From: Pseudomonadota bacterium
Lineage (GTDB): Bacteria > Pseudomonadota > Gammaproteobacteria > Steroidobacterales > Steroidobacteraceae
Assembly: GCA_003242495.1 (NCBI GenBank)
Contig: QGUO01000106.1
Location: 1 to 9,924, forward strand
DNA length: 9,924 nucleotides
Direction: 5' to 3'
The position numbers were made by a program, and so were the translations under genes. Below are positions 1 to 6,191 of this stretch, piece by piece (within the stretch, counting starts at the first letter, position 1; each line of letters opens with the position of its first letter). The notes under the pieces were generated by a model, which saw nothing but the letters and a program-made list of their open reading frames with translations, was not told the origin of the DNA and made no database searches.

Positions 1-435
1 GTCGACGAACAGCTTGCCGTCCAGGTGATCGATCTCGTGCTGAATGCACACTGCCAGCAGGCCGTCGGCATCGAACTCGATGCGCTCGCCGTTGCGATCC
101 AGCGCGCGCACGCGCACCGTCTCGGCACGTCGCACCTTTTCGTAGTAGCCGGGCACCGACAGGCATCCTTCTTCGGTCTCCTCCACGCCGTCGCGCGCCA
201 GAATCTCCGGATTCACCAGGGCGAGCGGCTCGCTGCGATCCTCGCTCACATCGATCACCACCACCCGGCGATGGACATTGACCTGCGTCGCGGCGAGACC
301 GATGCCCGGCGCCGCATACATGGTCTCGAACATGTCGTCGATCAGCCGACGCACGGTCTCATCGACCTCGGCAACCGGCTGCGCGCGCGTTCTCAGGCGC
401 GGATCGGGAAATTCTAGGATGGGAAGTCTTGCCAT
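1..435 (-). CDS. def: Peptide deformylase, N-terminal 145 residues (cut by left edge)
   Basis: This enzyme removes the formyl group from the N-terminal methionine of nascent proteins in the cytoplasm, using a bound metal ion (iron in the native enzyme). Reading the minus strand from the ATG at 435, all three family signatures are visible: GIGLAATQ at residues 44-51, EGCLS at 89-93 and QHEIDHLDG at 132-140. The expected metal ligands are Cys91, His133 and His137, with Glu134 as catalytic base. Family members are about 170 residues, so only the C-terminal tail is missing off the left edge. No good Shine-Dalgarno precedes the start, but the protein begins with the typical MARLPILEFPDPRLR stretch, so the start is secure. 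In related genomes fmt follows def, which would put it beyond the window. The gene is divergent from the LysM gene. Confidence 0.97.
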   Translation of the reverse strand, partial: MARLPILEFPDPRLRTRAQPVAEVDETVRRLIDDMFETMYAAPGIGLAATQVNVHRRVVVIDVSEDRSEPLALVNPEILARDGVEETEEGCLSVPGYYEKVRRAETVRVRALDRNGERIEFDADGLLAVCIQHEIDHLDGKLFVD

Positions 436-515
436 AAAGTTAAATTGAGAACCACGTCTCGCCCCGGGAGGGCCGCTACAGGGTATTCCTGCACCCGTTG
501 CACCGTGGCTGCTAC

Positions 516-535
516 AGTTCAGCCGCCGTTGAACT
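516..535. promoter_or_regulatory. Spaced dyad, possible operator
   Basis: AGTTCA at 516-521 and TGAACT at 530-535 are exact reverse complements separated by 8 bp. The shape, two 6-bp half-sites centred 14 bp apart, resembles a dimeric regulator site. It lies downstream of the predicted def start of transcription on the minus strand, so a bound repressor could act as a roadblock. No regulator is identifiable from the sequence. Confidence 0.3.
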
Positions 536-560
536 TAATGTAATGTCGAATCCGCCTGTC

Positions 561-575
561 GCGGCGCTGCGCCGC
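561..575. repeat. GC-rich 15-bp palindrome
   Basis: GCGGCGC (561-567) and GCGCCGC (569-575) are exact reverse complements around a single central T. As RNA it would form a tight stem of about six pairs in the def leader. No T-tract follows on either strand, so it is not an intrinsic terminator. Confidence 0.4.
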
Positions 576-578
576 AGC

Positions 579-674
579 GGACGGTCCAGGCCTCGCATTA
601 TACGACCGGACGACGGTACACGTCCTGACGGATGGAGGACCGGGCTGACGGGCCGCAGACGAGGCGGACCGTCC
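579..674. repeat. Inverted repeat with 9-bp arms flanking the putative def promoter
   Basis: GGACGGTCC at 579-587 is the exact reverse complement of GGACCGTCC at 666-674. Each arm is also a near-perfect palindrome in itself (GGAC, one base, GTCC). The two copies are 87 bp apart and lie on either side of the putative def promoter elements. The arms are short and GC-rich, so chance occurrence is possible. Confidence 0.35.
597..626 (-). promoter_or_regulatory. Putative sigma-70 promoter for def
   Basis: On the minus strand there is an exact TATAAT hexamer (602 down to 597). It is preceded after 18 bp by AGGACG (626 down to 621), which matches TTGACA at only three positions. Transcription would begin near position 590, giving def a leader of about 155 nt. 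The -10 is perfect consensus in a GC-rich region, but the -35 is poor, so the assignment is moderate. Confidence 0.42.
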
Positions 675-762
675 CGACAAGGGATCCGCCATATATGTGG
701 TCCAGACAGTCGACCCTCAAGGTTTCCTCACCGGTGATCCTACAATGGAGCTCGTTCGGCGC

Positions 763-1893
763 ATGAAGACTGCGACACTGCACATCCGTCCGGCCGCCCT
801 GCTGAGCCTGATAGCAGGTTTGACAGTGGCTGTCGGCATGGTTCCCGGACCCTCGACGGCACAGGATCGACCGCGCACCGTCGCCACGGGCAGCAACATC
901 CCGGTGAGCCCGGATGCCCCGGACGAATACGTGGTGCAGCCCGGCGATACGCTGTGGGACATTTCCAGCCTGTTCCTGCGCGACCCGTGGTACTGGCCGG
1001 AGATCTGGCACGTCAATCCCCAGGTCGAGAATCCGCACCTCATCTCCCCCGGCGACGTGTTGCGCCTGGTGTACGTCGACGGCCAGCCCCGCCTGACGGT
1101 CGCCGAGCGCGGCGGGGCGCGCCGCCTGTCGCCCGAAGTGCGCCGCGAGCCGCTCAGCGAAGCGATCACGGCGATTCCCTACGAGGTCGTCGCCAGCTTC
1201 ATGGGCCGCCCCACACTGCTCGACAAAGACCAGGTGAACCGCGCGCCCTACCTGGTCGCCCTGCGCGACCGGCACCTCATCGGCGCCGCGGGCATGGAGA
1301 TCTACGCGCGCGGCATCGGCGACGCACGGCAGGAAGAGCGCTTCAGTGTCATCCACGTCGAGGAGCCGCTGTACGATCCGGACACGCGCGAGCTACTGGG
1401 ATACACGGGCCTGTACGTGGGGGCAGGGCCGGTCCTGACCGAGGGCGACCCGGCCAAGCTGGTGCTGACCGAATCCATCCGCGAGGCGCTGCAAGGCGAC
1501 AAGCTCTTTCCGGAGACCGTGGACGTGCCGGTCGACTTCGTGCCGCACGCCCCGAGCACGGACGTCGATGCCGCGATCATCGCCGTGAAGAGCCACACCG
1601 TGATCGGCCAATACCAGGTGGTCGCCTTGAACCGCGGCGCCGAGGCCGGCCTCGAGCCCGGCCACGTGCTCACCGTGCACAAGCGCGGCGAGGTGGTGCT
1701 GGACAAGTACTCGCGTGGCGGCCTGGGCGCCCGCACCGCCTTCGGCAGCCGGCGCGGCGAGCCCGTGCAGCTCCCCGACGAGGAGGCGGGCGTCGTGATG
1801 ATCTTCAAGGCCTTCGATCGCATGAGCTACGCGCTCGTGATGGAAGCCACCCGCGAGATCCGCCAGGGCGACCGCGCCCGCACCCCGACCTGA
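763..1893 (+). CDS. Exported LysM peptidoglycan-binding protein
   Basis: This is a 376-residue exported protein expected to bind peptidoglycan through one LysM domain. The N-terminus, MKTATLHIRPAALLSLIAG followed by a hydrophobic run ending near PSTAQ, reads as a signal peptide of about 34 residues. The LysM domain spans roughly residues 54-102, with VVQPGDTLWDIS, then PWYWPEIWHVNP and a closing ISPGDVLRL. This extended tryptophan-rich variant is the one typically encoded next to dprA in gammaproteobacteria. The remaining 270 residues have no domain I can name, though a region near residue 290 (AGLEPGHVLTVHKRG) resembles the C-terminal part of the same family. The start is chosen at 763 because the signal peptide begins there and GGAG lies at 747-750, 12 nt upstream. 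An in-frame ATG at 745 and GTG at 697 are alternatives. Its exact role, cell-wall remodelling or anchoring, is unproven. Confidence 0.9.
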   Translation: MKTATLHIRPAALLSLIAGLTVAVGMVPGPSTAQDRPRTVATGSNIPVSPDAPDEYVVQPGDTLWDISSLFLRDPWYWPEIWHVNPQVENPHLISPGDVLRLVYVDGQPRLTVAERGGARRLSPEVRREPLSEAITAIPYEVVASFMGRPTLLDKDQVNRAPYLVALRDRHLIGAAGMEIYARGIGDARQEERFSVIHVEEPLYDPDTRELLGYTGLYVGAGPVLTEGDPAKLVLTESIREALQGDKLFPETVDVPVDFVPHAPSTDVDAAIIAVKSHTVIGQYQVVALNRGAEAGLEPGHVLTVHKRGEVVLDKYSRGGLGARTAFGSRRGEPVQLPDEEAGVVMIFKAFDRMSYALVMEATREIRQGDRARTPT

Positions 1894-1909
1894 GCGAGAC
1901 CTTGGGGTC

Positions 1910-1939
1910 CGGACGCGGCGGCGTAGGCCACCGCGTCCG
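1910..1939 (+). other. Strong GC hairpin between the LysM gene and dprA
   Basis: CGGACGCGG (1910-1918) pairs exactly with CCGCGTCCG (1931-1939) over a 12-nt loop in which further pairs are possible. It ends 20 nt before the dprA start codon. No T-run follows, so it is not a standard intrinsic terminator. It could shield the upstream mRNA from 3' decay or dampen readthrough into dprA. Confidence 0.5.
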
Positions 1940-1959
1940 CTGACCGGTAAGCTGGCTTC

Positions 1960-3054
1960 ATGGACGAACTGACCGCCTGGCTGACCCTCGCACGCATCCC
2001 CGGCATGCATGCCGGCAAGCTCCCGGCCCTGCTGGAGCGCCACGGCTCTGCCGCGGGCATCCTGCGGGCCGCGGCAGAGCCACGTGCGCCCGACGTCAGC
2101 GCCGATTTGCGCTGGCTGGAGGGGCCGAACCGTCATTTCGTGACCTGGGGCTCGCCGCACTACCCCGCGCTGCTCGCCGAGATCGAGGACCCGCCCGTGG
2201 GCCTGTTCGTGCGGGGCGATCCCGCCACGCTCTCTCTCCCGCAGCTCGCCATGGTGGGCTCGCGCAGCCCCACGCCGACGGGACGCGAAACGGCCCACCG
2301 GTTCGCCGCCCATCTCGCCCGCTGCGGACTGACGATCACCAGTGGTCTGGCGGTGGGCGTCGACACCGCCAGTCACGAAGGCGCCCTGGCCGCCCAGGGA
2401 ACCACCGTGGCCGTCTGCGGGACCGGGCTCGACGTGCCCTATCCGCGCAGCAACCTGCGGCTGGCCGAGCGCATCGCCGAGCACGGCGCCCTGGTCAGCG
2501 AGTTTCCACCCGGCACGCCGGCGCTGAAGATGCATTTTCCGCGTCGCAACCGGCTCATCAGCGGGCTTGCACTGGGCACGCTGGTGGTCGAAGCCGCGGT
2601 GCAGAGCGGTTCGTTGATCACCGCCCGATTGGCCGCCGAGCAGGGCCGGGAGGTGTTCGCCATCCCGGGGTCCATCCATAACCCCCTGGCGCGCGGCTGC
2701 CATCGGCTGATCCGCCAAGGGGCCAAGCTGGTCGAAACCGCCGATGACATCTTCTCGGAACTTAAGCCCTTGTTTGCCGCTTTTGCCGACAAATTCCAGC
2801 AAACTCTTGACGCCGCACCGCGCGCCGACGCGCTCGCCGGGGAACCCGTCCCGGCCGTGCGGGCATTGGACAAAGAGTACGAAATCCTGTTAGATGCGCT
2901 CGGCTTCGAGCCGGCCGGCGTGGACCTTCTGGTCGAGCGTACCGGGCTCAGAGCCGACGAGGTGGCATCGATGTTGCTGATCCTGGAGCTGGAAGGCCAC
3001 ATCGCGTCCTACCCTGGTGGGCTCTATGTTCGGACTACACGCTCAAGGCAATGA
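1960..3054 (+). CDS. dprA: DNA-processing protein DprA/Smf
   Basis: DprA binds single-stranded DNA entering the cell during natural transformation, protects it and loads RecA onto it. It is also widespread in species with no known competence. The 364-residue product has the full family layout: a short N-terminal helical region (residues 1-70), the Rossmann-like DNA-binding core (about 75-290) and a C-terminal winged helix of the DprA_WH type (about 300-360). Core motifs include MVGSRSPTPTGR from residue 98, SGLAVGVDTASHEGAL from 128, GTGLDVPYPRSN, then SEFPPGTP with FPRRNRLISGL, and IPGSIHNPLARGCHRLIRQGA. The start at 1960 has only a weak purine stretch (GGTAAG, 1945-1950) but aligns with the expected family N-terminus. 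The gene lies 66 bp after the LysM gene and one base before smg. Nothing appears truncated or missing. Confidence 0.97.
   Translation: MDELTAWLTLARIPGMHAGKLPALLERHGSAAGILRAAAEPRAPDVSADLRWLEGPNRHFVTWGSPHYPALLAEIEDPPVGLFVRGDPATLSLPQLAMVGSRSPTPTGRETAHRFAAHLARCGLTITSGLAVGVDTASHEGALAAQGTTVAVCGTGLDVPYPRSNLRLAERIAEHGALVSEFPPGTPALKMHFPRRNRLISGLALGTLVVEAAVQSGSLITARLAAEQGREVFAIPGSIHNPLARGCHRLIRQGAKLVETADDIFSELKPLFAAFADKFQQTLDAAPRADALAGEPVPAVRALDKEYEILLDALGFEPAGVDLLVERTGLRADEVASMLLILELEGHIASYPGGLYVRTTRSRQ
3045..3048 (+). promoter_or_regulatory. Ribosome-binding site of smg inside the end of dprA
   Basis: AAGG at 3045-3048 lies 7 nt before the ATG at 3056 and is embedded in the last codons of dprA. Together with the one-base gap between the dprA stop and the smg start, this points to translational coupling. 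It also favours 3056 over the in-frame upstream ATG at 3017 as the true smg start. Confidence 0.55.
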
Positions 3055-3055
3055 A

Positions 3056-3535
3056 ATGAAGGAAAGTGTTCTCGACGTTCTCATCTATCTCTTCGAGAAC
3101 TACTTCGACGCCGACATCGAGATCGCTCCCGAGCCCGACCGCGCCACGCTGAGAGACGAGCTCGAGCGGGCCGGCTTCTCGACCCGCGAGGTCGAACGGG
3201 CGCTCGAGTGGCTGGAGGAACTCTCGGTCGATCCCGAACGCACCGGCATGGCGCCCACCTCGCGGGCGATCCGGATCTTCGATCCACGCGAGCAGGCGCG
3301 CCTCGATACCGATTGCCGGGGCTACATCATGTACCTCGAGAACATCGGCATCGTGAGCGCAGCGCAGCGCGAGCTGGTGATCGACCGACTGCTCGCGCTC
3401 GATGCGCGCCACATCGACATCGAGCAGGTGAAATGGGTGGTCCTGATGGTGCTGTTCAGCCAGCCCGGCGAGGAAAACGCGTATTCACGCATGGAGGACC
3501 TGGTGTTCGAGAATCGGCTGGACGCCCTGCACTGA
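3056..3535 (+). CDS. smg: Smg family protein (DUF494)
   Basis: This is a 159-residue cytoplasmic protein of the Smg/DUF494 family, whose biochemical role is not established. It keeps the family pattern from end to end: the opening VLDVLIYLFENYFDADIEI, a central ALEWLEELS helix, then CRGYIMYLENIGIVSAAQRE and the highly conserved closing segment VKWVVLMVLFSQPGEENAY. The length matches the E. coli protein (about 157 residues). The product is acidic and probably all-helical, with no signal peptide or membrane segment. The start at 3056 reproduces the family N-terminus; starting at 3017 would add 13 residues overlapping dprA. Its persistent pairing with dprA across gammaproteobacteria suggests, but does not prove, a linked function. 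Confidence 0.95.
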   Translation: MKESVLDVLIYLFENYFDADIEIAPEPDRATLRDELERAGFSTREVERALEWLEELSVDPERTGMAPTSRAIRIFDPREQARLDTDCRGYIMYLENIGIVSAAQRELVIDRLLALDARHIDIEQVKWVVLMVLFSQPGEENAYSRMEDLVFENRLDALH

Positions 3536-3565
3536 CCGGGATGTCGCAACGAGGCTGCTGGTAGC

Positions 3566-3593
3566 ACCGCGCCCCGCCGCGGTTTTTCTTTTT
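3566..3593 (+). terminator. Intrinsic-terminator-like hairpin and U-tract directly before topA
   Basis: ACCGCG (3566-3571) pairs exactly with CGCGGT (3578-3583) over a 6-nt loop. It is followed by a T-rich run, TTTTTCTTTTTCT, covering 3583-3595. This is the classic form of a Rho-independent terminator and would end the LysM-dprA-smg transcript. The T-run continues right up to the topA ATG at 3596, so the same bases are also the topA translation-initiation region. Confidence 0.72.
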
Positions 3594-3595
3594 CT

Positions 3596-6106
3596 ATGGA
3601 GCAGAAGAATCTCGTCATCGTGGAATCGCCTGCCAAGGCGAAGACCATCAAGAAGTACCTCGGCAAGAACTTCGAGGTACTCGCCTCCTATGGGCACGTA
3701 CGCGATCTCGTGCCGAAGGAGGGCGCCGTCGACCCGGCACGCAATTTCGCGATGCGCTATCAGGTCATCGACAAGAACCAGAAGCACGTGCAGGCCATTG
3801 CCAAGGCGCTCCGCAAGGCCGACGCGCTCTACCTCGCCACCGACCCGGACCGCGAAGGCGAGGCGATTTCCTGGCATCTGATCGAGCTGCTCGACGAGCT
3901 CGGCGCGCTCGCAGACAAGCAGGTGCACCGCGTGGTGTTCTACGAGATCACCCGCAACGCCATCCGCGAGGCGATCGAGCATCCGCGCACCATCTCCCAG
4001 GATCTGGTCAACGCGCAACAGGCACGCCGCGCGCTCGACTACCTGGTCGGCTTCAATCTCTCCCCGCTGCTATGGAAGAAGGCCGGGCTGCCCGGTGCCT
4101 CCGCCGGTCGAGTGCAGAGCCCGGCGCTGCGCATGATCTGCGAGCGCGAAGACGAGATCGCACGGTTCGAGCCGCGTGAGTACTGGACCATCGATGCCGA
4201 TGCGCAGAAGGCGCAACAGACCTTCCCGTCGCGACTCATCGAGTTCCGCGGCGACAAGGTCGAACAGTTCACGATCACCAACGAGACCCAGGCGAGCGAC
4301 GTGCGTGCGGCCATCGAGCAGGCCGCGGCGGGCGTGCTCAGCGTGGCGTCGATCGAGCGCAAGCAGCGCAAGCGCAACCCTGCGCCGCCTTTCACGACCT
4401 CGACCCTGCAACAGGAAGCCGCGCGCAAGCTCGGCTTCGGCGCACAGCGCACCATGCGACTGGCGCAGCAGCTTTACGAAGGCGTGGATTACGGCGAAGG
4501 CGCCGTCGGCCTCATTACGTATATGCGCACCGACTCGGTGAACCTTGCCGCCGAGGCCGTCCAGGAAATTCGCCAGGTCATCAGCCGCACCTATGGCGCC
4601 GACTCCCTGCCCGAGTCGCCGCGCATGTACAAGACCAAGTCGAAGAACGCCCAGGAAGCGCACGAGGCGATCCGCCCGACCTCGGCGACGATCACCCCCG
4701 AGCGCCTGCAGGGCCGCATCGACCCTGATCTGCTCAAGCTGTACACCCTGATATGGAAGCGTGCCGTGGCCAGTCAGATGGAACCGGCGGTGTACGACAC
4801 CGTGGCCGTGGACCTGGTGCCGGGCAAGTCGGCCGCGCGCGCCGGCGCCGTGGCGGTGCTGCGCGCCAACGGGTCGACCCTGGTCAGGCCCGGCTACATC
4901 GCCGTGTACAAGGAAGGCAGGGACGATGCCACCGAGGACGACAACGATCGCATCCTGCCGGCCATGGAAGTCGGTGACGAGCTCACGCTGCTGGCCGTGC
5001 GCGCCGAGCAGCACTTCACCGAGCCCCCGCCGCGCTACTCCGAGGCGAGCCTGGTCAAGGCGCTCGAGGAATACGGCATCGGCCGCCCCTCGACCTACGC
5101 GAGCATCATCCAGACGCTGCTTGGCAAGAAATACGCCGAGCTCATCAACCGGCGGTTCGTGCCCACCGATCTCGGCAAGATCGTCAACCGCTTCCTCACA
5201 CGCCATTTCGAGCACTACGTCGATTACGGTTTCACGGCCAAGATGGAGGACGACCTGGACGAGATCGCCGACGGCCACGAGGAGTGGGTGCCGGTGCTCG
5301 ACCGTTTCTGGAAGGAATTCAAGCGCCAGGTGGACGTGGTGGACGAGTCGGTCACCCGCGAGGACGTCGCCGAGGCGCGCGAGCTCGGCAAGGACCCCGC
5401 CACCGGCAAACCGATCTCCGTGCGCTACGGCAAGTACGGCCCCTTCGTGCAGCTCGGCACCAAGGACGACGCGGAGAAGCCGAAGTTCGCCAGCCTGCGC
5501 CCGCACCAGCGCATGGACACCTTGACGCTCGAGGAAGCGCTGGAGCTGTTCACGCTGCCACGCACGCTGGGCACCACGCCCGAGGGCGAGCCGGTCAAGG
5601 TCGCCATCGGCCGCTTCGGCCCGTACGTGCAGTACGGACCGAAGAAATTCGTCTCGGTGAAGGACGACGATCCATACAAGCTCGATCTGCCGCGCGCGCT
5701 CGAGCTGATCCGCGCCAAGGAAGAGCTCGACGCCAATCGGCTCATTTTGGATTTCCCCGAAGCCGGCATCCAGGTGCTGAACGGCCGTTACGGTCCTTAC
5801 ATCACCGATCGCGTGAAGAACGCGCGCATCCCGAAGGATCGCGACCCGAAGACGCTCACGCTCGAGGAATGCCGCGAGCTGCTGGCAGCCGCGCCCGCGC
5901 GGGGCAAGCGCTTCGGCGCGAAAGCGGCGAATGCCACGCGCGCCGGCACTTCGAACGCCGAGCAGGCGTCGCCGGGCGCGGCGGACAGGCCTCTGAAGCG
6001 CGCCGCCAAGACCGCCAAGCCGCCCGGCAAGACTGCGCGCGCCAAATCGACACCGGCCAAGAAAAAGACCGCGCGGAAGACGGCGGCGAAGAAGGCGGCA
6101 AAATAG
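3596..6106 (+). CDS. topA: DNA topoisomerase I (type IA), zinc-ribbon-less form with basic tail
   Basis: This enzyme relaxes negative supercoils by cutting one DNA strand through a tyrosine link. The 836-residue product starts with the Toprim domain (NLVIVESPAKAKTIKKYLG, Glu10) and carries the acidic metal-binding triad in ATDPDREGE (Asp83, Asp85, Glu87). The strand-passage core contains SAGRVQSPALR, and the active-site Tyr309 sits in GLITYMRTDS. Three C-terminal repeats each carry a G[K/R][Y/F]GP[F/Y] core near residues 612, 672 and 730. The last 40 residues are rich in Lys and Ala, like a histone-H1 tail. There are no CxxC pairs, so the zinc ribbons of E. coli TopA are absent. The start is fixed by homology although no Shine-Dalgarno precedes it: the leader is a pyrimidine tract. 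The loop before SAGRVQ reads KKAGLPGA, which seems one residue longer than in the E. coli enzyme as I recall it. Confidence 0.98.
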   Translation: MEQKNLVIVESPAKAKTIKKYLGKNFEVLASYGHVRDLVPKEGAVDPARNFAMRYQVIDKNQKHVQAIAKALRKADALYLATDPDREGEAISWHLIELLDELGALADKQVHRVVFYEITRNAIREAIEHPRTISQDLVNAQQARRALDYLVGFNLSPLLWKKAGLPGASAGRVQSPALRMICEREDEIARFEPREYWTIDADAQKAQQTFPSRLIEFRGDKVEQFTITNETQASDVRAAIEQAAAGVLSVASIERKQRKRNPAPPFTTSTLQQEAARKLGFGAQRTMRLAQQLYEGVDYGEGAVGLITYMRTDSVNLAAEAVQEIRQVISRTYGADSLPESPRMYKTKSKNAQEAHEAIRPTSATITPERLQGRIDPDLLKLYTLIWKRAVASQMEPAVYDTVAVDLVPGKSAARAGAVAVLRANGSTLVRPGYIAVYKEGRDDATEDDNDRILPAMEVGDELTLLAVRAEQHFTEPPPRYSEASLVKALEEYGIGRPSTYASIIQTLLGKKYAELINRRFVPTDLGKIVNRFLTRHFEHYVDYGFTAKMEDDLDEIADGHEEWVPVLDRFWKEFKRQVDVVDESVTREDVAEARELGKDPATGKPISVRYGKYGPFVQLGTKDDAEKPKFASLRPHQRMDTLTLEEALELFTLPRTLGTTPEGEPVKVAIGRFGPYVQYGPKKFVSVKDDDPYKLDLPRALELIRAKEELDANRLILDFPEAGIQVLNGRYGPYITDRVKNARIPKDRDPKTLTLEECRELLAAAPARGKRFGAKAANATRAGTSNAEQASPGAADRPLKRAAKTAKPPGKTARAKSTPAKKKTARKTAAKKAAK

Positions 6107-6137
6107 CCGGCGGGGCCCGCTGGAAGTCCCTAGCGCG

Positions 6138-6160
6138 CCGGGATCATCCCGGAGTGATCC
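6138..6160 (+). promoter_or_regulatory. Two overlapping, mutually exclusive dyads upstream of hemF
   Basis: CCGGGAT (6138-6144) and ATCCCGG (6146-6152) are exact reverse complements about one central C. A second pair, GGATCA (6141-6146) and TGATCC (6155-6160), overlaps the first, so only one can form at a time. They sit about 30 bp before the hemF start, ahead of an AT-rich stretch (6165-6181) containing a TAGAAT hexamer at 6176-6181 that could serve as a -10. They could be operator half-sites or alternative RNA folds. Confidence 0.35.
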
Positions 6161-6191
6161 TCGCAAAGAATATTTTAGAATGCCCGCCACG

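Larger units (their letters stand above)
436..762. other. Divergent intergenic region between def and the LysM gene
   Basis: This 327-bp gap must hold control signals for both flanking genes. I see a consensus -10 box for the def direction (597-602 minus), a spaced dyad at 516-535, a GC-rich palindrome at 561-575 and an inverted repeat with arms at 579-587 and 666-674. An AT-rich patch with a tandem TAATG at 536-545 stands out against the local composition. No convincing sigma-70 promoter for the LysM gene was found. The short open frames here have no ribosome-binding site or recognisable protein character. Confidence 0.6.

Noticed and set aside
498..737. 79-codon plus-strand frame in the def/LysM gap
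   Set aside because: It starts at TTG without a ribosome-binding site, and its Arg/Pro-rich product resembles nothing known to me.
954..1943. 329-codon plus-strand frame inside the LysM gene
   Set aside because: It is an alternative frame of a recognised gene; the Arg/Pro/Ala-rich product is a composition artefact.
1393..2802. 469-codon open frame on the minus strand spanning parts of the LysM gene and dprA
   Set aside because: It crosses two confirmed plus-strand genes and has no recognisable protein features.
6107..6123. GC-rich hairpin just after the topA stop as a terminator
   Set aside because: A short stem can be drawn, but no T-run follows, so it does not qualify as an intrinsic terminator.
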